Below the pieces are notes generated by a model. It saw only the letters and a list, made by a program, of their open reading frames with translations, was not told the origin of the DNA and made no database searches. A stretch of DNA of 58,397 nt, taken from NCBI GenBank assembly GCA_030706465.1, contig JAUZOM010000002.1, forward strand, positions 1-58,397. The letters run 5' to 3'. Both the position numbers and the translations under genes were made by a program. Below, in pieces: positions 8,742 through 17,536 of this stretch (positions within the stretch are counted from its first letter, which is position 1; every line of letters starts with the position of its first letter). This stretch comes from Bacteroidota bacterium. GTDB taxonomy: Bacteria > Bacteroidota > Bacteroidia > Bacteroidales > Paludibacteraceae.

Positions 8742-10238
8742 ATGAATAAACGTCTTTTAATTGCCAACCGGAGTGAAATTGCCATTCGGATTATACGTTC
8801 AGCTCATAAGTTAGGACTAACGGCTGTTGTACTGCAAAGTGACAAGGAACCGGATGCATTGTATTTGCAATACGCAGACGAAATCATACAGGCAAAAGAT
8901 GCCACCAATGATAAGCCTATTTTTCTTGATGCCGAAAGAATCGTACAAATCGCTTTGGATCATCAGATTGACCTGATCCATCCGGGTTATGGATTTTTAT
9001 CTGAAAATCCGGATTTTGCTGCATTGTGCGAGAAGAGCGGGATTAATTTCGTTGGCCCATCGCCCGACCTAATCCGAAACATGGGTATAAAGACAATCGC
9101 AAAAAAAATGGCAATTGAGGCCGGCTTACCCTTGGTTCCGGGGAGTGATGGAGCTGTTGCTGATGTTCAAAAAGCACTGGATTCTGCTAAAAAGATTGGT
9201 TATCCGGTTCTGTTGAAAGCTTCAGCAGGCGGTGGAGGACGCGGTATGCGTATTGTGGAGAAACCGGAAACAATGGAACGTAATTTCAAGTCGGCTTTTG
9301 ATGAAGCAACAGCTGCTTTTGGTAACGGCGATTTGTTCGTTGAAAAGTACCTGGAAAACCCAAAGCATATAGAGTTTCAAATTTTGGGCGATAAATTCGG
9401 GAATGTCATTCAGTTGGGCGAACGCGAATGCTCCTTGCAGCGTAAGCATCAAAAATTACTGGAAGAAGCACCGTCGGCCAGTATTTCTCCTAAAACAAGG
9501 AAGAAAATGGGGAAAATGGCTGTAAAATTTGCCAAATCAATCGGCTATTTCTCTGCCGGTACTATTGAATATATTTTGGATGAAGATGGCACCTTCTATT
9601 TTATGGAGATGAACACCCGTATTCAGGTGGAACATCCGGTAACGGAAATGGTCACCGGAGTCGATTTAGTGGACTGGCAAATTAAAATTGCACTGGGACA
9701 GAAATTGACGCTAACCCAAGCTAAGGTTAAAACTACCGGTTGGGCAATCGAATGTCGCGTTAATACAGAAGATCCACAAAATCGTTTTAGTCCGCAAACA
9801 GGATTTATTGAAAAAATCAGGTTTCCTCAAAATACGAATATTCGTATAGAAACAGGTGTTCAAAACGGCTCGGTAGTAACGCCCTATTTTGATTCCATGA
9901 TTGCCAAAATCATTGTACAGGGAAGTACCCGGCAGGAAGCTATCGACAATACTTTGGAAGCATTGGAAGACTTTAGCCTGATTGGTTTAAAAACTACTGT
10001 TCCGTTTTGCAGGACCGTCTTACAAGATCCGGAGTTTGTTTCTGCGCGGTATACTACCCGGTGGGTAACACAATTTTTCAACCCGAACATGTTGGAGAAT
10101 GAGGATGATGAACTTATCGGAGCCCTGGCTGCAACGATAATTTATGCCGCAGAATACCTACAAATAGCGTCTGATGCGCCGGCTTCCAGAAATGAATCAT
10201 TAAATGTGTGGGTGCTGAATAAAAGGATCAATAAATAA
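8742..10238 (+). CDS. accC: biotin carboxylase subunit (AccC-like)
   Basis: A 498-residue protein containing the full biotin carboxylase architecture. The N-terminal Rossmann part is LLIANRSEIAIRIIRSAHKLG, the ATP-grasp glycine loop is KASAGGGGRGMRIVE (near residue 165), and the metal and bicarbonate site segment MEMNTRIQVEHPVTEMVTG lies around residues 288-306. It carries a C-terminal domain of usual type plus a short extra tail. It makes carboxybiotin from bicarbonate and ATP on the carrier protein encoded just downstream. Spacers of 236 and 235 bp to its neighbours are long for an operon, but order and strand strongly suggest joint function. Confidence 0.9.
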   Translation: MNKRLLIANRSEIAIRIIRSAHKLGLTAVVLQSDKEPDALYLQYADEIIQAKDATNDKPIFLDAERIVQIALDHQIDLIHPGYGFLSENPDFAALCEKSGINFVGPSPDLIRNMGIKTIAKKMAIEAGLPLVPGSDGAVADVQKALDSAKKIGYPVLLKASAGGGGRGMRIVEKPETMERNFKSAFDEATAAFGNGDLFVEKYLENPKHIEFQILGDKFGNVIQLGERECSLQRKHQKLLEEAPSASISPKTRKKMGKMAVKFAKSIGYFSAGTIEYILDEDGTFYFMEMNTRIQVEHPVTEMVTGVDLVDWQIKIALGQKLTLTQAKVKTTGWAIECRVNTEDPQNRFSPQTGFIEKIRFPQNTNIRIETGVQNGSVVTPYFDSMIAKIIVQGSTRQEAIDNTLEALEDFSLIGLKTTVPFCRTVLQDPEFVSARYTTRWVTQFFNPNMLENEDDELIGALAATIIYAAEYLQIASDAPASRNESLNVWVLNKRINK

Positions 10239-10473
10239 TTAACAATTGACAGTTGATAGTTGACAGTTACACCGCTAAGCTCCCATCAAGGGGAATAAAA
10301 GAGTAGATGGGATGATGGATTTAATAGAAATAATAGCTAACCATTTTAATTTAAAATGAACAATTGTTTGACAACAAAATACAAGATTAACTAGTAATCA
10401 ACTAAATAAACAAACCAAGTCTGAAAAAGAATCAGGTTATTAGACCTTTGACATCGGACACTTGATAAAGAAT

Positions 10474-11022
10474 ATGGGAACTTCTTACATATATAAACGG
10501 GACGCTTCAAGGCTTTTTATCGCCATGCGTGAGAATGGGAAACGGTTCAAAATCTATCTTCCTAAAGAATCGATGCCGGTAATTGATAATATGGAGCAGG
10601 ATATTAATTTCATCGAACAATCCGACTTTCAGTATTTATTCGAATGGAAAGGCAAGCGTTACAACTGTGAGCTGGTATCCCGGGATCAAAATAAAACAAC
10701 CGTCAAAGTAAACGGGGTAGAGTATAAATTCAGCCTGGAATCCCTGTTTTCCTATGTACGTCACGGCATGATTGATAAGGACGGAAAGCAAACCGATGAG
10801 AATAATATCAAATCGCCCATGCCGGGCAAGATCGTTGATATCTTTTTGGCTGAAGGCGATTTGGTTAATGTTGGCGAACCGATTTTAAGCCTGGAAGCAA
10901 TGAAAATGCAGAATGAAATAACGGCTCCCTGCAATGGGGTAATCGGGAAAATACATGTGAGCACCGGCCAGTCAGTCATGAAAGATGACCTGTTGGTGGA
11001 AGTAACCTCTATAGATGTTTAA
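10474..11022 (+). CDS. biotin carboxyl carrier protein
   Basis: A 182-residue protein (started at ATG 10474; a TTG at 10462 is the only longer option). The C-terminal 70 residues are a biotinyl domain with KSPMPGKI at 113-120 and the biotinylation motif EAMKM, where K144 is the attachment site. The N-terminal 110 residues resemble the poorly conserved beta-rich region preceding the biotinyl domain in Bacteroidetes acyl-CoA carboxylases. It should carry CO2 from the biotin carboxylase to the carboxyltransferase encoded at 6970-8505. It may also serve the carboxyltransferase at 24432-26189, which lacks its own biotin lysine (inference). Confidence 0.88.
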   Translation: MGTSYIYKRDASRLFIAMRENGKRFKIYLPKESMPVIDNMEQDINFIEQSDFQYLFEWKGKRYNCELVSRDQNKTTVKVNGVEYKFSLESLFSYVRHGMIDKDGKQTDENNIKSPMPGKIVDIFLAEGDLVNVGEPILSLEAMKMQNEITAPCNGVIGKIHVSTGQSVMKDDLLVEVTSIDV

Positions 11023-11051
11023 TGAGCTAAAAGGCATTTAAAACAATAACA

Positions 11052-11086
11052 GGAGTCGGCCGTTGGGGAAATGACTCCATTTTTTG
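11052..11086 (+). terminator. probable terminator after the carboxylase genes
   Basis: GGAGTC (11052-11057) and GACTCC (11073-11078) form a short stem followed by ATTTTTTG, 29 bp after the carrier-protein stop codon. The stem is only six base pairs, so confidence is moderate. Confidence 0.5.
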
Positions 11087-11157
11087 TGTATAGAATTTAT
11101 TTCCAACTTTAGATAAACTTTTAGGGGTGTGAGGTAAAATAATCGTTTTAACTGTTG

Positions 11158-11165
11158 TATCTTTG
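11158..11165 (+). promoter_or_regulatory. possible -7 element before the phosphoesterase gene
   Basis: TATCTTTG matches the TAnnTTTG consensus 60 bp before the ATG at 11225. No good TTTG is found at the expected upstream spacing, so this is tentative. Confidence 0.35.
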
Positions 11166-11224
11166 CCATTCCAAAAATCATACTTACAATTAAGCTTCTA
11201 AGCGCTCTATTTTAAGTCATTCGC

Positions 11225-12013
11225 ATGAAAAAAATTCTATACTTCTTTTTCCTGCTCCTTTTAGAAATACAATTCGCTGCTACTGCCACGGAGCCCTTCC
11301 GGTTTGCCCTTATCACCGATTTACATATTTCACCGGCTGACCGCCAATCATCGGAAGACCTTCAAAATACGGTAATCGATGTAAATGCCTCATCCGGAAT
11401 CGATTTTGTAATTATCGCCGGAGATATAACCAACCGGGGAGATCTGGTTTCATTCAACATGGCGAAGCAAATGCTTCAGAAACTGCACATGCCTTATTAT
11501 ATAATACCGGGAAACCATGATGTAAAATGGTATGAAACGGGTGATACTAATTTCGACTCCGTCTACAGAGATACTAAATTTGTATTTACTCATAAGGGTA
11601 TTGAATTTATTGGTTTTACGACAGCACCAGCGGACAGATCGGGTATAGGAACAGTTCAACCAAAAGATATTAATTGGTTGAAAACTTTTTTGGCAAAAGC
11701 AGGAAAAGGAATGCCGGTCTTTGCTGTAACCCACTATCCCCTCCAATCGGGTGATGTGGATAACTGGAAGGAGTTGGCCGATCTTTTGAAAGAATACAAC
11801 GTTCAAGCCGTATTGGGCGGTCATTATCATCGCAATGCGTTGTTTAACTATAAAGGTATTCCGGGCATTATCAGTAGATCCACATTACGAGGAAAAGATG
11901 CTGTTGGAGGTTACTCCATTTTTTCAGTATCCGATTCTATTAGGGTTTTTGAAAAGAAAACCGGTATGCCGGAAGAAAAATGGTTAACTTTGCCAATGAA
12001 TTCTCTTAGGTAA
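11225..12013 (+). CDS. exported calcineurin-like metallophosphoesterase
   Basis: A 262-residue protein with a signal peptide (residues 1 to about 21) and the complete metallophosphoesterase motif ladder: D32-x-H34 in ITDLHIS, GDITNRGD, GNHDVKW, a late H in THYPLQSGD, and GGHYHRNAL. This predicts a two-metal centre hydrolysing phosphomonoesters or phosphodiesters in the periplasm. It is of minimal length, with no added domain. Substrates of such small exported members are mostly unknown. It stands between the carboxylase genes and murF-alr, with 173 bp to the latter. Confidence 0.87.
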   Translation: MKKILYFFFLLLLEIQFAATATEPFRFALITDLHISPADRQSSEDLQNTVIDVNASSGIDFVIIAGDITNRGDLVSFNMAKQMLQKLHMPYYIIPGNHDVKWYETGDTNFDSVYRDTKFVFTHKGIEFIGFTTAPADRSGIGTVQPKDINWLKTFLAKAGKGMPVFAVTHYPLQSGDVDNWKELADLLKEYNVQAVLGGHYHRNALFNYKGIPGIISRSTLRGKDAVGGYSIFSVSDSIRVFEKKTGMPEEKWLTLPMNSLR

Positions 12014-12186
12014 GTATTTTGACCGGATTAATCTGTTTAGAATATTGACTTCATATAAGTCCTGCCTGCAAAGTTGTTTGCTCCGGGATTGTATTTAATA
12101 TTTTGACGGATTACTATGTACATTATAGACAAGTATTACAATAACACAGTTGAGCGGTCATACGCTTCAACAATTACTCATATTCA

Positions 12187-14646
12187 ATGAAACTAACAAA
12201 AATTGCTCAACTTATTGGAGCAGAAAGAAAGAACATTCCCGATCAACAAATTAGCTGGTTACTGACAGATAGCCGTTCGCTCTCTTTCCCGGATGAAAGT
12301 TTGTTTTTTGCCATTCGTACCCCGCGTAATAACGGACACAATTATATTTCGGAACTTTACCAACAAAATCTGCGCTACTTTGTAGTGAGCGAAATGCGTC
12401 CGGAATTTGAAATGCTTACCAATGCTGTTTTTCTGAAAGTAACGGATACCTTGCAGGCTCTACAGAGTTTGGCGGCAGCCCACAGGGCTTCGTTTAATAT
12501 TCCGGTAATCGGTATCACGGGAAGTAACGGAAAAACAGTGGTCAAAGAATGGTTATACCAGCTATTGCACGATGATTACCGGATTGTCCGTTCACCCCGC
12601 AGCTATAATTCACAGATCGGGGTTCCCTTGTCTGTATGGGCCTTGAATGAAAATACCGAGCTTGGTATTATCGAAGCAGGCATCTCCGAAATGCATGAAA
12701 TGGAGCATTTGCAACCCATTATTCAACCAACTATCGGTATTTTCACAAATCTGGGAGAAGCACACCAGGAAAACTTCACCGGGCTGAAACAAAAATGTGA
12801 AGAGAAATTAAAGCTTTTTACCCAGGCAGAAACCCTGATCTATTGTTCCGACAACAAGCTCGTGGAGATTTGTATCGCACAATCTGGATTTAAGCAAAAA
12901 TTGTTTTCCTGGGGTAAAAGTAAAGATGCTGATATTCAAATCCTGCAGGTCAAGAAATCAACCGATAACACAGACGTATCCTTAAAATACGCCGGATCGG
13001 ACTTTACAATAACTATCCCCTTTACCGATGATGCTTCGGTTGAAAATGCATTACATTGCGTTGCCGTAATGCTGCATTTGGGCATTACCATCAAAAAGAT
13101 TACAAAAAGGATTTTACAGTTGGAAGCTGTTGCTATGCGGCTTGAAGTAAAAGAAGGAGTACGTAGTTGTTTGATTATTAATGATAGTTATAATTCCGAT
13201 TTAAATTCATTAAGTATTGCCCTTGATTTTTTGAATCAACAGGCTACTGCTAAAAACCTATCGAAGACACTGATACTTTCGGATATCCTGCAAAGCGGGC
13301 AAACGGCAGACGAATTGTACAAAACAGTTGCCGAATTGGTAAAAAGCAAAAATATCCAACGTATTGTGGGGATAGGAACTGAAATTTCGAAACAAACAGC
13401 CTTATTTCAGTCAGTTGATAAAACATTTTTCGAACATACGGAAGATTTTCTTAAGTCTTCGTTGATCCGGGAAATGAAGAACGAAATAATACTGCTTAAA
13501 GGTTCCCGGAAATACCATTTTGAGGATATATCCGAGAAACTGGAGCTGATCACACACGAAACTACGCTGGAGGTGAATCTGAATGCTCTTGTTGACAATC
13601 TGAATTATTTTCGTTCAAAGTTACGTCCGGAGACCAAAATGATGTGCATGGTAAAGGCATTTGCTTACGGGAGCGGTGCAGTGGAAGTGGCACGTACCTT
13701 ACAACATCATCGATGTGACTACCTGGCTGTTGCTGTGGCCGATGAAGGAGCGGAATTACGCCACGAAGGTATACGGATTCCGATCATTGTAATGAATCCT
13801 GAAAAAGGCAGTTTTGGAATGATTTTCGATAATAAGCTGGAACCTGAAATATACAGTTTCCGTTTACTCGATTCGTTTATAATTGCTGCAGAGAAATTGG
13901 GTTTGGTCGATTATCCGATACACATTAAAATAGATAGCGGCATGCACCGGTTAGGTTTTGAGCCAAAAGACATGGAACAATTGCTCATACGGCTAAGAAA
14001 TCAAAACCAGGTAAAAGTACGTTCTGTCTTCTCTCATTTGGCAGGTTCGGATGATGCAAAATTTGATGCATTTACCAAACAACAAATAGCAGTTTTCAGT
14101 GCGTGCGCCGATCAATTAGCAACTACTTTTTCGCATCATATCATGCGCCATATTCTTAACTCGGCAGGTATCGAACGTTTTCCTGAGTATCAGTTCGACA
14201 TGGTTCGGTTGGGCATCGGCCATTACGGCATTAGTTCCCTGCCTGAAGTCAGTTTAAAACAAGTTTGCGCATTGAAAACCGTTATCCTGCAGATAAAAGA
14301 TGTAAAAGCAGGTGAAACGGTAGGGTATAGCCGTAAAGGGATAGTTAACACAGATAAACGCATTGCTATCATTCCGATCGGATATGCCGATGGCTTCGAC
14401 CGTAAACTGGGGAATGGAGTAGGAGAGGTGCTTATCAACGGGCAACGCGCCAAAGTGATTGGTAATGTCTGCATGGATCTGGTTATCATCGATGTAACGA
14501 ATATTGAAGCCAGGGAAGGTGATCAAGTAGAAATTTTCGGTGATCATCTAATGGTTTCGGAAGTGGCCGATTGGCTGAAAACCATTCCTTATGAAGTACT
14601 TTCCAGTGTTTCGAGACGGGTGAAAAGAATTTATTTTCAGGAATAG
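12187..14646 (+). CDS. murF-alr: bifunctional MurF ligase / alanine racemase
   Basis: An 819-residue fusion. The N-terminal part (about residues 1-455) is UDP-N-acetylmuramoyl-tripeptide:D-Ala-D-Ala ligase, with the ATP loop GITGSNGKT (109-117, K116), NDSYNSD in the middle domain and a conserved C-terminal Mur domain. The second half (about 460-819) is a fold-type III alanine racemase: the PLP lysine is K490 in MVKAFAYGSG, HIKIDSGMHRLGF follows, and RVKRIYF ends the protein. The racemase makes D-alanine that, once dimerised by Ddl, is the substrate of the ligase half. This fusion is a known arrangement in Bacteroidetes. Both halves appear intact. Confidence 0.95.
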   Translation: MKLTKIAQLIGAERKNIPDQQISWLLTDSRSLSFPDESLFFAIRTPRNNGHNYISELYQQNLRYFVVSEMRPEFEMLTNAVFLKVTDTLQALQSLAAAHRASFNIPVIGITGSNGKTVVKEWLYQLLHDDYRIVRSPRSYNSQIGVPLSVWALNENTELGIIEAGISEMHEMEHLQPIIQPTIGIFTNLGEAHQENFTGLKQKCEEKLKLFTQAETLIYCSDNKLVEICIAQSGFKQKLFSWGKSKDADIQILQVKKSTDNTDVSLKYAGSDFTITIPFTDDASVENALHCVAVMLHLGITIKKITKRILQLEAVAMRLEVKEGVRSCLIINDSYNSDLNSLSIALDFLNQQATAKNLSKTLILSDILQSGQTADELYKTVAELVKSKNIQRIVGIGTEISKQTALFQSVDKTFFEHTEDFLKSSLIREMKNEIILLKGSRKYHFEDISEKLELITHETTLEVNLNALVDNLNYFRSKLRPETKMMCMVKAFAYGSGAVEVARTLQHHRCDYLAVAVADEGAELRHEGIRIPIIVMNPEKGSFGMIFDNKLEPEIYSFRLLDSFIIAAEKLGLVDYPIHIKIDSGMHRLGFEPKDMEQLLIRLRNQNQVKVRSVFSHLAGSDDAKFDAFTKQQIAVFSACADQLATTFSHHIMRHILNSAGIERFPEYQFDMVRLGIGHYGISSLPEVSLKQVCALKTVILQIKDVKAGETVGYSRKGIVNTDKRIAIIPIGYADGFDRKLGNGVGEVLINGQRAKVIGNVCMDLVIIDVTNIEAREGDQVEIFGDHLMVSEVADWLKTIPYEVLSSVSRRVKRIYFQE

Positions 14647-14732
14647 AATCGGAAAGAAGTTGATTCATTAAATTGCATCAGTTTTATACAGCATTAACTA
14701 ATCGACTATTACCCTCATTTAACCAATCAGCA

Positions 14733-15506
14733 ATGATTCTAGTACAAATTCAGCAAATTAACACAGGACAAATTCTGTTACAGAGTGCATTAACCCTGGC
14801 AGCTCAACTAAAAAAAACATTGGGGGTTTTTAGTTTTGTTGATGCAAATGAGCATGTTGCTGCAAAGGAAGATGAATTGAATGCACTTTTGGCAGGACAA
14901 CATAATACGGTTGAGACCCAGATACTTGTTCGGGACTCTAAAACTTATACCTTACCGGCAATTTGTGAAGAAATGGAAGCCTCGTTTTTGTTTATTCAGT
15001 TACCGGATGGACATAGTAAATTCATACGTACGCTGCTGAATGACTGCCGTGATTTGCGGATTCCTTATTTATTTTACAAGGATTCGTTTAAAGAATTGAA
15101 CCTGGCAAAAGTAATATTGCCAATTGGTTTTCTCGAAGAGGAGCTGGAAAAGGCCCAATTTGCAACTGCATTTGGCAGGTTTTGCGGTTCGGAGGTGAAA
15201 ATGTTGCTGGCAAACGATTACGGTTCAAAAGCTGCTACCAATGCAGATAAAATGAAGCTTTTGTTCGATAAGTTTGCATTTCGGTATACGCTCGAAAAAG
15301 CACAAAAGGATAGTTTTAAAGTAGAAGCTGAATCCATACAGCTCGCCGAGAAGGAACAGGCCGGGATCATTATTGTATCTGCTTCGCGGGATTACGGATT
15401 GGACGACATCCTCTTTGGCCCAAAAGAATATCATATCCTGAAAAAGTCTCCTATACCGGTTCTTCTGGTGAATCCCCGTGGAGACTTATACGCCTTATGC
15501 GATTAA
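14733..15506 (+). CDS. universal stress protein family protein
   Basis: A 257-residue cytoplasmic protein, started at ATG 14733; an upstream TTG at 14673 is a weaker option. The pattern of beta strands, DANEHV in the N-terminal part and a C-terminal segment AGIIIVSASRDYG...KKSPIPVLLVNP resembles the last strands of UspA-like proteins, where SPIPVLLV is typical. The ATP-binding G-x2-G-x9-G loop of canonical UspA is not clear, so it is probably a non-nucleotide-binding or divergent tandem member. It is 86 bp after murF-alr and may be expressed with it. Role unknown. Confidence 0.65.
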   Translation: MILVQIQQINTGQILLQSALTLAAQLKKTLGVFSFVDANEHVAAKEDELNALLAGQHNTVETQILVRDSKTYTLPAICEEMEASFLFIQLPDGHSKFIRTLLNDCRDLRIPYLFYKDSFKELNLAKVILPIGFLEEELEKAQFATAFGRFCGSEVKMLLANDYGSKAATNADKMKLLFDKFAFRYTLEKAQKDSFKVEAESIQLAEKEQAGIIIVSASRDYGLDDILFGPKEYHILKKSPIPVLLVNPRGDLYALCD

Positions 15507-15654
15507 GGCCTGTTGATAAATTAACGCGAGTTTGATAGAAACAAACAATTAAGAATCAATCACTAACGTATTTTCGAATTCTGAAAGAATAGTTGAAACA
15601 CTACAGCTAGTGTAAAGACAAACTATTAAAGTTTGAAACAAGAGGACTGAAGTT

Positions 15655-16227
15655 TTAATTAACCGGACTTAGTTCAGCGCTTGCATTAATGGTAACTTCA
15701 TCACCCACCATGGCTGCCGCGAATTTACTTCCGATACCAAAATCCGATCTTTTCAAAAGTCCTTTAACCGTAAATACTGCGATATCTTTTTTATTCATCT
15801 GGTTCTTCACTTTTCCTTCGAATGTAACATCCAACACTACCGGTTTTGTAATCCCGTGCATAGTCAGGTTGCCTGACAGTTTATATTCATTGGTTTTGAT
15901 ATTCACCAGGGAAGTACTTTTAAAAATTAATGTAGGGTATTTTTGTGCATCAAAAAAGTCTGCACTTTTTAGATGGGTATCACGCTGTTCTACATCGGTA
16001 TTAATGCTTGCAATTTGAGCTATAACTTCAACCTTGGCATCGGAATAATCCGCTTTAGTGGTGACTGCTTTTATTTCAAATTGTTTAAAATTACCGGTCA
16101 CATGCGAGATAGCGAGATGTGTAATAGTAAATCCCAAGCGGGAATGAGCGGCATCAGAAACCCATGTTTGTGAAAATGTTGTGAATGCTAATAGTATAAA
16201 TACTATTGAAAGACTAATTTTTTTCAT
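15655..16227 (-). CDS. YceI family periplasmic protein
   Basis: A 190-residue protein with a signal peptide (MKKISLSIVFILLAFTTFSQ) followed directly by the YceI lipocalin-like barrel: TWVSDAAHSRLGFTITHLAISHVTGNFKQF, then KSADFFDAQKYPTLIFKSTS and LTMHGITKPVVLDV, all diagnostic blocks. YceI proteins bind polyisoprenoid or other amphiphilic molecules; the ligand here is unknown. Complete and of usual length. Confidence 0.92.
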   Translation of the reverse strand: MKKISLSIVFILLAFTTFSQTWVSDAAHSRLGFTITHLAISHVTGNFKQFEIKAVTTKADYSDAKVEVIAQIASINTDVEQRDTHLKSADFFDAQKYPTLIFKSTSLVNIKTNEYKLSGNLTMHGITKPVVLDVTFEGKVKNQMNKKDIAVFTVKGLLKRSDFGIGSKFAAAMVGDEVTINASAELSPVN

Positions 16228-16499
16228 AATACATTCTTTTGAATTTATGTTTGTAATAATTATTTTTATTGATGTCCAATATAAATTACCTTTATAAACA
16301 TTCCGATCTGTTTTTCAATGGAACGATATATTCCTGCTTCACAATCTGAAGTTCAATCAATGTCTCCTTTTTTTAAACAGTTTTACACCTATTTTGTTCT
16401 GTAAAAGATAGTTCTTTTCAATTTAGTTTTTTTCTACTCAGCAAAATCATCAACTGTTAATGAAATTCTCTGTTATCATTTCTTTGAACTAAAACCTAT
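16228..16499. other. intergenic sequence upstream of yceI
   Basis: AT-rich, with no open frame of convincing length; a 29-codon frame starting at 16318 is not supported. It should contain the YceI promoter, but I could not find a good TTTG/TAnnTTTG pair. Confidence 0.3.
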
Positions 16500-16557
16500 A
16501 AAAAGACAAATCGTCAAGCTATCCCTGTGAATGGATAACTTGACGATTTGTCTTTTT
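16500..16557 (-). terminator. strong bidirectional hairpin terminator
   Basis: A 25-bp stem with a single mismatch: AAAAAGACAAATCGTCAAG (16500-16518, continuing to 16524) pairs with the run 16533-16557 that ends in GATTTGTCTTTTT. The loop is about eight bases. It lies 86 bp downstream of the CBM9-like gene on the minus strand and has a T-run at both ends, so it could stop transcription from either side. Confidence 0.8.
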
Positions 16558-16642
16558 GAACAATGATTTATTTTCCAATTTCCTTGTATTGCTTTAACAA
16601 CATAAAAACTGGAAACTCCAACTTGCTTTATGAAATATAATT

Positions 16643-17290
16643 TTAGAAATACAACTCCCCAAAAAATTCAGTCCGGTGAAAATCGGGTTTATCTGTTTTA
16701 ACCGGACTCCAGGTTACAAAATGTCGGGAATCCGTTCCATCGGCGCACTTGTAAAAGTTTCCCAATATTTTTTCAGGTAGGTTTACAGGATCTATACCCA
16801 TTATACGCATCGGAATTTTAACCGTCAATTCCCAGTTAAACATACCTTCCAGTTCATTAAAAGCGCGACGTCCCAATGTCGAGAAGCGTTTTATCATAGA
16901 TAATTCTTCCTTACTGTATGGAGTTACCTCTTTATTGCGTTCCACCCGCTTTGCGGCCTTGCAGGTCCCGATACAATTGAATTCAAAATTCATGTATTTG
17001 TCATTCCCGGGAAGTTTACAAAAGAACTCAACACAACTATCTTCATTAACAGGTTCCTGGTCATTCAGATAAATGGCCCTTAACATACTTCCCCGAACGG
17101 AGAATTTAATAAAAAGGCTATCATATGAACGGGCAATATTAAACTGTGTAATTGGCCGGTAAGGATATTCTTTCGCCCAATTTAAGATCTCAATTGTATC
17201 AAGTACTCCAAAGTTTTCGAGTATTTCGCCTGCCGATTCTACGTCTGTATCATTTAAGGCTTCAATATATCGTATAATTAAATTTTTCAT
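16643..17290 (-). CDS. CBM9-like (carbohydrate-binding family 9-like) protein
   Basis: A 215-residue protein without a signal peptide. The beta-sandwich pattern of CBM9/DOMON-like modules is recognisable: FNIARSYDSLFIKFSV, DSCVEFFCKL, YMNFEFNCIG, WELTVKIPMRIMGI and the closing DFHRTEFFGELYF, which is typical of Bacteroidetes 'carbohydrate-binding family 9-like' proteins. In larger enzymes such modules bind sugar chain ends; as a single-domain protein its role is unknown, and the absence of an export signal is odd for a carbohydrate-binding module. It is flanked by strong terminators on both sides and so is probably monocistronic. Confidence 0.7.
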   Translation of the reverse strand: MKNLIIRYIEALNDTDVESAGEILENFGVLDTIEILNWAKEYPYRPITQFNIARSYDSLFIKFSVRGSMLRAIYLNDQEPVNEDSCVEFFCKLPGNDKYMNFEFNCIGTCKAAKRVERNKEVTPYSKEELSMIKRFSTLGRRAFNELEGMFNWELTVKIPMRIMGIDPVNLPEKILGNFYKCADGTDSRHFVTWSPVKTDKPDFHRTEFFGELYF

Positions 17291-17468
17291 ATTTTTCTTT
17301 ATTCGTAATTACCTGCAATATTAACTAATAATTCTGACAATTTGTAATTTTAATCAGGAATAAATTGTTAAATGTAAATTTAGAACAACCAATTATGTCT
17401 TTTTATCATTGTTTGAATTGATGATAAACTTGTTATAACCCAAATTTAAGTAGAACAATTTAAAAACA

Positions 17469-17509
17469 GAAGGAGGTCGTGAATAAGAAATTATTCCACG
17501 ACCTCCTTC
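17469..17509 (-). terminator. terminator after the nitronate-monooxygenase-like gene
   Basis: GAAGGAGGTCGTG (17469-17481) and its complement CACGACCTCCTTC (17497-17509) form a 13-bp stem extended by AATAA/TTATT with one bulged base. On the minus strand it is followed by TGTTTTTAAA. It lies 28 bp after the gene's stop codon. Confidence 0.75.
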
Positions 17510-17536
17510 ACTATTATGGCAAAATAAAGGATAGAA

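Noticed and set aside
12187-14646. MurF-Alr fusion as an assembly error or novelty
   Set aside because: Both halves are complete in one frame, and this fusion is an established arrangement in Bacteroidetes.
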